This document shows, in pieces, positions 1 to 10,751 of a stretch of DNA of 64,000 nucleotides. The stretch covers positions 8,763,389 to 8,827,388 of the forward strand of contig OX457028.1 of assembly GCA_949752745.1 (NCBI GenBank), read 5' to 3'. A program made the translations under genes and the position numbers. The DNA is from Protula sp. h YS-2021. Taxonomy: Eukaryota; Annelida; Polychaeta; Sabellida; Serpulidae. Positions within the stretch are counted from its first letter, which is position 1. Each line of letters starts with the position of its first letter. The notes below the pieces were generated by a model, which ran no database searches, was not told the DNA's origin, and worked only from the letters and a program-made list of their open reading frames with translations.

Positions 1-905
1 TATGTTATCGAGATATTGTGCATACAAGATCTGGTTCAAAATATATACATATTTTACGTGAAGAAGGCATACGCCGCACTCGTTCTTACTGCTCGCGAAA
101 AAAATCTTTCGTACCTACCAAACATCAATCTCACCAAGTTTCAACTTTCATCGATGTTCAGCAGCTGAGAAATTTCGCACACAGTTTTTATGCTATGACG
201 TCATACGCCTGCCCTAATCACGTGACATACTCAAAAGTTAACAGACTGATCAAAGAAATACCCAACTTAAATTTCAAATCGATACGACTTTCCATTATCG
301 AGATATTTTGCACACACGATCTTGTTCAAAATATATTTATTATTTTACGCGATGACGGCATACGTCGCACTTGTTTGCTCTACTAAATTTTACAGACGCT
401 TTTGAGCTTACCAAGCAACAATTCTACCAAGTTTCAACTTTCTCCAATGTTCAGCGGATGAGGTATTTTACACGCAAGATTTTTACGTAATGACGTCATA
501 CACCTGCCCCAATCAAGTGGTATGGGTAAAAAAAAGAACCGTCCGTCTGACCCAAAAAAGACCATATAAAATTTGCAATTGATAGGACTTTCCGTTATTC
601 AGATATTTTGAACATAAGGTCTGGTCCGAAATATATTCATATTTTACGTGATGACGTCATACGCCACATTAATTCGTTCTACTCGCAAACCAATTTGCAG
701 AATGTTTGGAAACCTACCAACCAACAATCCTACCAAGTTTCAACTTTCTTCGATGTTCCGCGGCTGAGAAATTTCGGACAAGAGATTTTTACGTGATGAT
801 GTCATACACCTGCCCTAATCATGTGACATGAGTCAAAAGTTGATAGAACCGTCCAATTTAACCAAGGAATAAATCGATAAAGTTTGTGAAGTCCAGATAT
901 CTTGC
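1..905. repeat. ~295-bp tandem repeat, about three copies
   Basis: The anchor (G/C)AGATAT(T/C)(T/G)TG recurs at about 10, 300, 600 and 894, giving spacings of 290, 300 and 294 bp. Each unit holds a conserved TTTTACG(T/C)GA segment, a TGACGTCA-like palindrome (seen at about 195, 492 and 652) and a CAAGTTTCAACTTTC block. Units have diverged by substitutions and small indels. Short open frames here are interrupted in every unit, so I see no gene. The left end is cut by the window. Confidence 0.75.
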
Positions 906-1009
906 ACACATGCTGTTCACAACAGACTGATACACACACACACACACATGCAGAACGTACAAAACTATGTCTCTCCTTGGTCTCGGAGACATAATTATGG
1001 GAGATGAGC

Positions 1010-1352
1010 TATTTTGAAAACTGGCCATCAGAAAATTACAAATGCCCCCCCCCCCGCATTTAATCAAGATTTGGCAGATCTCCAAAAAAGGGAATTTCCA
1101 AGAAACGCCTTACTGGAGAACAATCGTACAAAATTCCAAAGGAAGCATTATTAAAATTAGAAGCAAATAAATTAAAAAAACGCCCCCATTTAACCGTTTT
1201 TTAACGGATCGCCAAAAAAAGTAATTCTGTAAGAGAGGCCCACCTAGGGAACAATTCTACAAAATTTGAAAGGAATCCATTCAAAATTGTGGGAGAACCA
1301 TCTTGAAAATTAAGCGCAAAAAGATTAAGAAATGCCCTCATTTGGCAAATTT
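1010..1352. repeat. ~150-bp satellite, left fragment (two to three units)
   Basis: Units contain the hallmarks GGATCGCCAAAA, AGAGAGGCC, a GGAACAAT block, AAAGGAATCC, TTTTGAAAA and a C-rich AAATGCCCC tract. They match the larger array at 47.9-49.3 kb. The array breaks off near 1352, inside the segment following TTTGGCAAATTTT. It resumes at about 5573, so the intervening LINE-A was inserted into it. Confidence 0.7.
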
Positions 1353-4300
1353 TGTAATGTAACCACATTAGAAACGCACCTATTATTGTTTTACCATCAT
1401 TAAATAGTTCATAACTAAAAATCACAATATACCCTTCAAATCTAAGATATTAACAACACCCTAAACTCAATCACACAAGGACACAATGAACGTGTTACAT
1501 GAATCGACAGTCACTACATTTAATTTATACTTTTGGGGTACAAGCAGGGTATTTAAAGAAACAGGCTCTCACTGTGGTGTCTTAACATCTTGCAGGAAGC
1601 TGGTATGTTGCAAGATGCAGACATTACTTATGGCTAGTCTTACAGTTGTAAGCTATAATATGCGTGGAAGAAGAAATATTCCCGAAAGAATCTGCATTCT
1701 TGAATTTTTAAAACGCAAAAATGCGGACTTTCTGTTTCTGCAAGAGACGCACGCAATTGAGGAAGACTTGAACAGCTGGCTAAACATCTAGGGTACGGGT
1801 AACATATGGCTTAACCCAGGTGCGACCAGAAGCGCAGGACAAGCTATTCTGACAACACAAAACTTAAAAATAATAGAACACAAGATTGTAATGGATGGTA
1901 GATTGCACGTCCTTAAATTGTGCAGAGCAGGTAAGATAATATCCCTTGTTAATGTTTATGATCCCAACAACGAAATTCAAAAAGAGGAATTTTTAAACTG
2001 CTTTCGAAACATGTTGGAGTTCTATTACTATGGAGATGAAATTGTCTATGGCAGGGACTTCAACATAGTACAAAACAGCAAGATGGACAAACTTGGGGGC
2101 TGTTCTAAACCATACAACAGTCAGAAAAGCTTAAACAAACTTATAGAAGACTTCAACCTAGTTGATATTTGGAGAGAACGGAATCCAAACAAAACAGGAA
2201 ATACACTTGGTCCCAACCAAATCCTCCAATCCGTTGCAGGCTAGATTTCTTTTCAATTAAAAGGTCGTCTCTGAGCTCAGTGAAAAAAGCTAAAATAAGT
2301 TCAGGTTTCATGAGCGATCACTCAGTCATTGAGTTGGTCATTACGCTAGGGGCTATTAAAAGAGGACCGGGTCTTTGGAAGCTTAATTCGAGCATAATTG
2401 GAAGATGTTTACAAAAACAATATGAAATCACTAATAGACCAAGTATGGGAGGAAAATATAGGCGATTTAAGACTAAAATTTGACTGGCTAAAGCGCAACA
2501 TAACGACTTACTCTATAGCCTACTGCAAGAAAAGGTGTAAAGCAAAAAGGGAGCGGGAAAATAACCTTAGGTTTTAACTCGAACGCATTGATACAAAAAT
2601 ATGTAAGGAAACAGCCAGTGATAATGAAATAACCCATTTTAATGATTTAAAAACGGAACTGGAAGCTTTCGAAATAGAGAAAGCCAGAGGAGATTGGATA
2701 CGTTCCAGGCTCCAGCACATCGAATTGAATGAAAAAAGCAATGCATTCTTTTTTAATCGATCAAAGACTAGTTATGAGAAGAAAACTATCAGCAAATTAA
2801 ATACTAACAATGGGGAAATAAACGACCCTAAACAAATACTACAAGAAATACAGACATGCTATGAACATCTATATAGCTCAAAGAATAACAATACATTCAA
2901 TCTTTTCAACGAACTTAATATACCAAGGAAATTCTCAAACATTTAAAAGGAATCTTGTGAGGGTCCAATCACTCTACAAGAATGTCATGAAGCCTTGAAA
3001 GAATTCAGTCTAAACAAATCGCCTGGAAGTGATGGGCTGACTGTTGAGTTCTACCAAGCTTTTTGGGAACAAATTGGTCCGAAGCTGGTTGCCTGCTTAA
3101 ACTATTCCCTTCAAAAGGGAGAATTATCTATGTCGCAAAGAAGGGAGTGATAGTATTGTTAGAAAAAACATAAAACGGAAAGATGACACTCAGATTAAAA
3201 ACTGGAGACCAGTATCACTGCTCAATATGGACTATAAAATACTCACCAAGACATTGGCAAAACGGTTAGCAAAACACATCTCTACAGTTATCCACCCAGA
3301 CCAAGCGGGGTTTATAAAAAGTAGATATATAGGGGAAATATTAGATTTGTTGAATATGTTATAGCAATATACGACGCTTACAATCTACCTGGCCTTCTGT
3401 TACAGCTGGATTTTGAAAAGGCTTTTGACTCAATCGAATGGCCCTTTCTATTTTCTACATTGCGAAAGTTTAACCTAGGAAACAATTTTATAGCATGGAT
3501 AAAATGCTGCTACACTAATATTTTCAGTTGTGTTAGCAATAATGGTCATCATACCGATTGGTTTCAGTTACATCGTGGCATACGCCAGGGTTGTCCGCTG
3601 TCAAGTCTTCTTTTTATTATGTGCACAAGAAATTTTGGGTATTATGATACGTGCAAATGATGACATTATAGGACTAAATATACGATACAAAATGCATAAA
3701 ATTAAACAATTTGCAGATGACTGCACATACATGGTAATAAGCATCCCATCCATTTACACGCTAATTCAAATCATCCGCGGTTTTTCAAAGTTTTCAGGGC
3801 TGAAATTAAACACCGAGAAATGCTGTATCTTTTATCTAGGATGCTGGAGGGACAAAATGACAAAATTTTAAATATGAATGTTGTAAAGGGGTCTTTCGAT
3901 ATGCTGGGAGTACATGTAGGGCGAAATGAGTCGGTAAAAAGCAGAAAAACTTTGATGATAAAGTTAAAAACTTAACCACTTTACTTAATCAGCACAGGCA
4001 AAGAGAATTAAGTATTTGTGGTAAAATTCTAGTTACAAAAACGTTCGGCGTGTCAAAATTTGTGCATACACTCTCTATTGTCGAAGCTAATATTGAAATA
4101 AAGAAACAGGTAAAACAAGCGATAAACTCCTTTCTGTGGAAATCTAAACCCCCAAAAGTAAAACACACGGTTATTATTCGACAGTACAATGAGGGGGGGG
4201 GCTCAGAGCGGTAGATGTAGAATCACAGTGAAGGCTCTGAGAATGCCTTGGCTGGGGCGAATCATTTCAGGCGTTGGATGGACGGACACTGCCCATCAAT

Positions 4301-5572
4301 ATTTCGAACCCATGGGAGGACTATTGTTCCTCCTTAGGTGTAATTATCATGTTGATAGTCTCCCTAAGATTCCGGCCTTTTACAAAAATATGATTCGATA
4401 CGCAGCTGAAATAATTAGCCATCAAAACTCGGAATATGTGCTGTGGAACAATCAATTCATTGTCGTGGGTCAACAAAGCCTATTTATTAAAGAGTGGTAT
4501 GAAAAAGGTGTGGTGTTCATACAAGATCTGTTAAAAGATGACGGCTCCTGGTTATCTTTTGAAGAGTTTTTTTCTAACTTCAATATACGAGTAAACTTTC
4601 TCAGATACATGGGAGTGGTCAGTGCTGTTAGAAATGCGATAAAAACACTTATTGATAAGTAATGCCTTAACCACTCCCAGACCCCGTATCAACTTCAACA
4701 GCCACAATTTTAGGCTAAAAAGTGGGAAAATGGTTAATTTGGCTAACACGAAAAGCAGTGAATTCTATCGGGATTTCATCAATCTTATCAAATCCCCGCC
4801 CGCAACCACCATAAAGTGGCGTGATGAATTAAATGTATAAGAAGATGTGGTATATAGAAGTTTAACACTCACTAGAAAATCGGTAAAAGAACCAAAATTG
4901 CTTGCGTTACAATTTAAAATTATACACAATGTAGTCAATTGCGGCTCAAATTTAGTAAAGTGGAAAATAAAGGAAGACGATACATGTCATTTGTGTTATC
5001 TAACAGGAGATACATTAATACATGCATTAATTGATTGTCCCACAACGAAAGAGTGGATTCGGGAAATCTTAATACAATAAACCCTATAGAAAATATTGGA
5101 GTATCACCTATGGTGTCGAGAATTCAGTCCTGAATCTAATGCTTATGGTAATAAAAAACTACATTTGCATAATGCGCGGATACAACAAATTTGTGTCGCC
5201 CTTCGTCATCCTGAATGAAATATACAAAAGAATACATGTTGATAAGCAATCGCTTTCGGTGAAAAATTTCAATACAAATGGGGAAATTATATACTACTAT
5301 GCCATAAAAGTGAACGTTTTATTCAGAAGTATTTCTGAGAGATGTTATATGTGCGACTGAGACCCTGGAAACATAAAGAGGCAGGGAGAGGGTTTTCTAT
5401 TCATTTCGGCTTTTTTTTTAACTTTTCATATAAAAAAACTTTCTAAATGGACAAAATTAGCGGTAATTTAAACTTTATGTTATGATATGCCTGTATGTGA
5501 TTAATGTATGCAAGTTTGATTATGTATTGTATATTAATAAAGAGAATAAAGGGGGGAAAAACACAAAAAAAA
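1353..5572 (+). mobile_element. LINE-A, decayed L1/Tx1-type non-LTR retrotransposon
   Basis: A 4.2-kb element interrupts the ~150-bp satellite. Order: a leader of at most ~280 bp, an apurinic endonuclease region, reverse transcriptase, a C-terminal CCHC-like knuckle, a 3' UTR with ATTAATAAAG near 5533, and a short A-rich tail (5564-5572) where satellite sequence resumes. The left boundary is inferred from loss of satellite similarity and could lie up to ~200 bp further right. The frame carries many stops and frameshifts, so the copy is dead and clearly older than LINE-B. A target-site duplication cannot be read because the target is itself repetitive. Confidence 0.8.
1630..5360 (+). pseudogene. 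LINE-A endonuclease-reverse transcriptase pseudogene
   Basis: The reading frame starts at an ATG near 1630 (MASLTVVSYNMRG), followed by an LQETHA endonuclease motif at ~1738, then GRDFN (~2050) where the family has GGDFN. RT landmarks are SPGSDGL (~3020), NWRPVSLLNMDYKIL (~3200), LDFEKAFDSIEW (~3408), IRQGCPLS (~3580) and the catalytic FADD (~3709). A C-x2-C-x8-H-x4-C knuckle lies at ~4987-5040 and the last open segment ends at 5360. Stops or frameshifts occur at about 1789, 2245, 2480, 2575, 2946, 3150, 3340, 3650, 3870, 4660, 4840 and 5080. It is homologous over its whole length to LINE-B but clearly a different subfamily by eye. Not functional. Confidence 0.85.
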
Positions 5573-5695
5573 TGAAAATTGGTAACTGAAAGGTTTTAAA
5601 TACTCCAATTTGGTCAAATGTTGGCGGATCGCCAAAAACATCCGTGCAAAAAAAAAAAAAAAAGGAATCCGATCAAAATTGAAGAAGCATTTTAA
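5573..5695. repeat. ~150-bp satellite, right fragment
   Basis: Sequence resumes with TGAAAATTGG, then TTGGCGGATCGCCAAAAA and GGAATCCGATCAAAATTG, all hallmarks of the ~150-bp unit. It is the right-hand side of the array interrupted by LINE-A. An A-tract (5648-5663) replaces part of the unit. Confidence 0.65.
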
Positions 5696-5927
5696 GTACG
5701 AGGGATACCCCTCTTATATGTAATGACGTTTTTTTTCTTTTTTTTTTTGGTAATCTTTTGTGTAAGAAATGCATAATATTAAGAAAAAATAAATAGCAAC
5801 CAAAAATTAATTAGCAGTTCAAAAACAACAAGTTTTAATACGTCATTTTCGCAAATAGAAAGTCCATTTTGAAAGAAAAAGGTTTAATAGGTTTTAATAG
5901 GTTTAACAGGTTCTGGTGGAAGGCCTG
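5696..5927. other. AT-rich spacer, no gene seen
   Basis: Holds a T-run (5729-5748) and a short GGTTTTAATA direct repeat at ~5880-5910. No open frame of note. Confidence 0.5.
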
Positions 5928-6145
5928 GTGTGCCCCTAGGTATGCTTATCCCCCTCCTTCCCCATTAGTGTGCCCCTAGGTATGCTTATCCCCCTCCCTC
6001 CGCATTGGTGTGCCCATAGGTATGCTTATCCCTTCCTCCCCATTGGTGTGCCCCTAGGTATGCTTATCTCCCTCCCTCCTCATAATTGTGCCCCCTAGGC
6101 ATGCTTATCCCACTCCCTCCCCATTGGGGTGCCCCTAAGTATGCT
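5928..6145. repeat. 40-bp minisatellite, short array (~5.5 copies)
   Basis: The unit begins GTGTGCCCCTAGGTATGCTT and ends in CCCTCCCTCCCCATTG, 40 bp in total. The same unit forms the much longer array at 50.44-51.63 kb. In both places the last copy reads CCTAAGTATGCTTTGG and leads into the same flank (block A), so the array and block A form one repeated module. Confidence 0.85.
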
Positions 6146-7011
6146 TTGGCTCTAGGAATAAGAAGAGTAGACGACATTTTCAATGCACACAGCTTTTATT
6201 TAATTTAATGTTTTCAAGCTAGGCACAACATATACCAAATACTTTTTCTCGATGTCGAAAATGTATAAAAAATGTCAGTTTAAAAACACTTCAGTATTTT
6301 TAAATAAGAAATTTCATACATGAACCAGCAGAGGAACTAGTCTTGAATTTTAAATGAAATTTAACGAAATATCTGGAGCAAATTTTTAATATTTTAATTC
6401 ATATTACAAATTTACCGTTACCATAGTAATAATACCCTGGCGCCGCATTTACAGCAAAAACCCATATAAAGTTTTTTTTAACCAGATGTGCGTTAAGATA
6501 ATTTGCTTCTTTCTTTTTTTATTTGCAAACTCTACAATTGTTTACTGATTTTTCATTTCCTACAACAGCGATACAATGACGCCATACGATGACGTCATAC
6601 GACGACGTCACACCATAGATCTGATTCCCATACAACACAGCAAAAAAAAAACAAGAACACTAGAACACAAACACTAGTGAAAATATCACAGAGATGTTAA
6701 AATATATAATATTTGCTAACAGAAACTATTTAAATACTCAATCCCACTATACTGAAAAATAATCAAGAACTTGTCATTCAAACCCCCTTGCCTGTATACA
6801 ACCCCCCATTATGTGAAAATAGTAAACAAAAAATGCAATGTAACTTACAAGACATGTTTTTCGATGGTCATTTTGAGGAGAATCGGCTCTCAATGAAGAC
6901 ATTTTTTTACATTACACATGATGAAAAAAAAATAAAGCTGGTAATTCTTTCTTACAATTTGCTTGAAACACACTTTTTTCTTTTATTCTGGTGCCATTGT
7001 GTTCATTCACC

Positions 7012-7086
<75 letters not shown>

Positions 7087-7143
7087 CGACACCCAGAAGT
7101 ACTTTTGAAGTACTGAGAGAAGTACTTATAACGACGCGAAAAA
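6146..7143. repeat. Duplicated block A, copy 1
   Basis: About 1 kb directly after the 40-bp minisatellite, near-identical to 51633-52636. It contains TGACGTCA-type palindromes near 6590-6610, a long (TA)n tract, and a 3' end with three AGTACT hexamers, including the perfect palindrome GAAGTACTTC in copy 2. It ends at ACGACGCGAAAA. Beyond that point the two copies differ: here 3.6 kb of other repeats follows, while in copy 2 block B follows at once. No protein-coding frame is evident. Confidence 0.85.
7013..7084. repeat. (TA)n microsatellite
   Basis: About 36 uninterrupted TA units, at the same position within block A as the TA tract at 52503-52579. The tract is therefore part of the duplicated module. 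Confidence 0.95.
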
Positions 7144-7304
7144 CTAGATGTTCGAGAAGCATGAATCCGCCGGGTTCGCGCAAACTGTATACCTGATTAT
7201 GATGTTCCTGTGAACAACTGTTCCAAAGAACACCATACAGCCTTGTGGTCAGTGAAGTAGAGGTTTGTAGAGCCAGTGGTACATGGTTGATTTGGTGTGA
7301 AGAT

Positions 7305-7890
7305 AATCAATCCACCCACTAATGCGGCCTGTAGGCGCGTGAGACCGATATGTGTTATGCTCATTCCTAATTCATTTCTTCCATTTTTTAAAGTTTTGTC
7401 ATTTTGACAATTTTAGTCGGATCCGGTCGAATCCTGGTCACTGCACTGCGGGATGCTTAGGAGCAGCCCTGGGTAAAATCTTAAATCAATCCACCCACTA
7501 ATGCGGGCTGTAGGCGCGTGAGACTGATGTGTGTTATGCAAAGTCCTTATTCAGTTTCTGCAATTTTTTAAAGTTTTGCCATTTTGGCAATTTTGCTCGG
7601 ATCCGGTCGAATCCTGGTCACTGCACTGCGGGATGCTTAGGAGCAGCCATGGGTAAAATCTTAAATCAATCCACCGACTAATGCGGGCTGTAGGCGCGTG
7701 AGACTGATGTGTGTTATGCAAAGTCCTTATTCAGTGTCTGCAATTTTTTAAAGTTTTGCCATTTTGGCAATTTTGCTCTGATCCCGTCGAATCCTGGTCA
7801 CTGCACTGCGGGATGCTTAGGAGCACCCCTGGGTAAAATCTGAAATCAATCCACCCACTAATGCGGGCTGTAGGCGCGTGAGACTGAAAT
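7305..7890. repeat. 180-bp tandem repeat, ~3.3 copies
   Basis: AATCAATCCACC(C/G)ACTA recurs at 7305, 7484, 7664 and 7844, so the period is 179-180 bp. Each full unit also has GGCGCGTGAGAC, AAAGTTTTG(T/C)CATTTTG and GATGCTTAGGAGCA. Copies are closely similar. Located in the 3.6-kb segment present only in the left of the two duplicated loci. Confidence 0.85.
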
Positions 7891-8165
7891 TGCACAGGCG
7901 GACAGACGGACAGACGGACGGACCAACGAGAGGTATCTTATGTGGTGGCTGCATTATGTGGTAGCATTTGATATGCCTGAAATGCATTTAAGTGGTAGGT
8001 CACGGACAAGATTATTTGAGAATAAAAAATACCTATGTGGTGGTTTATATTTGCCCGTGCCCTTGTGTGGTTCCCAGCAGGCGTCATGTCAATGTCAATA
8101 ATGTTTATGCTTTGTGTGTGTCATTTGTAAACAAATGGAATTATATATGTGGTACTTTACTGTAT
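7890..8165. repeat. GGACAGAC microsatellite and TATGTGGT motif cluster (left)
   Basis: A GGACAGACGGAC-type microsatellite at 7897-7923 is followed by four (T/C/A)TATGTGGT motifs, two as TTATGTGGT near 7936 and 7953 and variants near 8032 and 8147. A similar pair (TATGTGGT motifs, then GGACAGAC microsatellite) lies on the other side of the 51-bp minisatellite at 10.55-10.72 kb, largely in inverted order. Confidence 0.55.
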
Positions 8166-8196
8166 AAAGATATTTTACAACTTATCTTTCACAACT

Positions 8197-10140
8197 GCGC
8201 ATATTTATTTAACTTGCGTTGATGCGTGGTGCTTATTTTAGACCAGTGCGCATGTTTATTTAACTTGCGTTAATGCATGGTGCTTATTTTAGACCAGTGC
8301 GCATGTTTATTTAACTTGCGTTAATGCGTGGTTCGCCTTTGGAAAAACTGCGTATATTTTTTTAACTTGCGTTGATGCGCCGTTCACATTTCGGATCACG
8401 GCGCATGTCAACTTAACTTGCGTCGATGTGCGGTTCACATTTCGGTCCAGCGCGCATGTTTGGTTAACGTGCACTGATGCGCGGTTTGTATTTCGGACCA
8501 CTGCGCATATCTATTTAACTTGCGTCAAAGCGTGGTTCGCATTTCGAACCACTGCGCATGTTTTTGCAACTTACGTTGATGCGCGGTTCACAATTCGGAC
8601 CAGTGCGCATGATTACATAACTTGCGTCGATGCGTGGTTTTTTTCCGATCAGTGCATATATTTAACGTGCGTTAATGCGTGGTGCTTATTTCGGAAACTG
8701 CGCATGTCTATTCAACTTGCGTCGATGCATGGTTCTTTTGTCGGACCAGTGCGCATATTTATTTATCTGGCGTCGATGCGCGGTTCGCATTTCGGACTAG
8801 TGCGCAGGTTTGTTTAGCTTGCGTTGATGCGAGATTCACATTTTGGACCAGTGCGCATATTTCTTTTATTTGCGTTGATGCACGGTTCTTATTTTAGACA
8901 AATGCGCACGTTTATTTAACTTGCGTTGATGCGCGGTTCACATTTCGGACCAGTGCGCATGTTTCTGTTATTTGCGTTGATGCACGGTTCTTGTTTTAGA
9001 CAAATGCGCATGTTTATTTAACTTGCATCGATGCGCGGTTCACATTTTGAACTAGTGCGCATGTTTGGTTAATGTTCACTGATGCGCGGTTCAAATTTCG
9101 GACCAGTGCGCATATTTATTAAACTTGCGTCGATGCGCGGTTCGCATTTCGAAGCAGTGCGCATGTTTATTTCACTTGCGTCCATGCCTGGTTCACATTT
9201 CGGACTAGTGCGCATGTTTATTCAACTTCGCTGATGAGCATTTCGCATTTCGGACTAGTGCGCATGTTCATTTCGCTTGCGTTGGTGCGTGATTCACATT
9301 TCGGACAACTGCGCATGTTTATTTAACTTCAGTTGATGCCCGGTTCGCATTTCGGACTAGTGCGCATGTTTATTTAACTTGCGTTGATGCACGGATCACA
9401 TTTCGGACCAGTGCGCATGATTACTTAACTCGCATCGATGCGTGTTTCTTTGTTTGGACCAGTGCACATATTTATTTAACTTGCGTTGATGCGCGGTTCG
9501 CATTTCGAACCAGTGCGCATGTGTTTTTTTACCTTGCGTCCATGTCCGGTTGCGCATTTCGAAACAGTGCGCATGTTCATTTAGCTTGCGTTGATGCGCG
9601 TTTCTTATTTTAGACCAGTGCACATGTTTATTTAACTTGCGTTGATACCCGGTTCGCATTTCGGACCAGTGCGCATGTTTATTTCACTTGCGTTAATGCG
9701 CGGTTCGTATTTGGAACCAGTGCGCATGTTTGTTTAACTTGCGTTGATGCGCGGTTCACATTTCGGACCAGTGCGCATGATTACTTAACTTCCATCGATG
9801 CGTGGTTCTTTGTTTGGACCAGTGCACATATTTATTTAACTTGCGTCCATGTCCGGTTGCGCATTTCGAACCAGTGCGCATGTTTATTTAACTTCCGTTG
9901 GTGCGTGGTTCACATTTCGGACAACTCTGCATGTTTACTTAGCTTGCGTTGATGCGCGTTTCTTATTTTAGACCAGTGCACATGTTTATTTAACTTGCGT
10001 TGATGCCCGGTTCGCATTTCGGACCAGTGCGCATGTTTATTTCACTTGCACTGATGCACGGTTCACATTTCGGATCACGGCGCATGTTAACTTAAATTGC
10101 GTCCATGCGCGGTTCATATTTCGGACCAGTGTGCATGTTT
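8197..10140. repeat. 51-bp minisatellite, ~38 copies
   Basis: The unit starts GCGCATGTTTATTTAACTTG, continues CGTTGATGCGCGGTTC and ends TTTCGGACCAGT, 51 bp or 17 codons in total. Because the unit is a multiple of three and rarely contains a stop, open frames of 60-130 codons with a 17-residue periodicity run through it on both strands. These are not evidence of a gene. Smaller islands of the same unit lie at 47.40-47.60 kb and 54.11-54.36 kb. Confidence 0.9.
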
Positions 10141-10395
10141 AAATAATAACCACACATTAACACAAGTTAAATAAACGGATAAAACTGTAGGAGAAGATTC
10201 ATTTTGAGGTATTTTCTTCAAAAATTTCCCCTAAAATCAAAATTCAAGATCGAGTCAAAAAGCACAAGCCGTATGCCCGACCCATCTAGGGCTGCCTCGT
10301 ACTAGATACCAAAAATAAATGAAATCGGATAAAAACTGTAGGAGGAAACGCACTTTGAAGTTTATTCTTCAAAAAATCACCCAAAATAAAAACAT
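10141..10395. repeat. Minisatellite-flanking segment, copy 1
   Basis: Shares the order AAATAAACGGATAAAACTG / AAAAAGCACAAGCCGTATG / CCAAAAATAAATGA(A/C)ATCGG with 47598-47825. In both places it lies immediately to the right of the 51-bp minisatellite, so minisatellite plus flank is one module. It also shows weak similarity to the ~150-bp satellite (the GGATCAAAATTGTAGGAGGAG-like part). Confidence 0.65.
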
Positions 10396-10544
10396 TGTTC
10401 GCAGTGGGTGTATTCTTAAGATTCTCCCCACCCACAGCGGGATTTAAACAAATGCTGCTCTCCTTATTTGCTTTAGAAATTAGCTTTATAGTTGCATTAT
10501 TTACCAACAGATGGTGTTACAGGACAGTTGATCAACGGACTTTG

Positions 10545-10720
10545 ACGGACTCCCTTATGTGGTTTGTTTTGTGCTCAATGGGTGCTTATGTGGCTACCTC
10601 ATAAGAACCACCACATAAGGAAGAAAAACCACATAAGTGACGGATGTACCGAAAATCCACCACATAGCATAGTCATTGTGGGCACGGACAGACGGACGGA
10701 CAGACAGACGGACAGAATGA
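10545..10720. repeat. TATGTGGT motif cluster and GGACAGAC microsatellite (right)
   Basis: TTATGTGG occurs twice on the + strand (about 10555 and 10586) and its complement CCACATA(A/G) three times (about 10610, 10631 and 10661), giving several possible small hairpins. A GGACAGACGGAC-type microsatellite (10682-10716) follows. With the left cluster it brackets the 51-bp minisatellite. Confidence 0.55.
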
Positions 10721-10751
10721 AAACTATATCCGTCCGGTTCCCGGCGGATAA

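Noticed and set aside
8307..9659. Open frames with 17-residue repeats (RFVFRTTAHIYLTC-like)
   Set aside because: Produced by the 51-bp minisatellite unit being a multiple of three; present on both strands.
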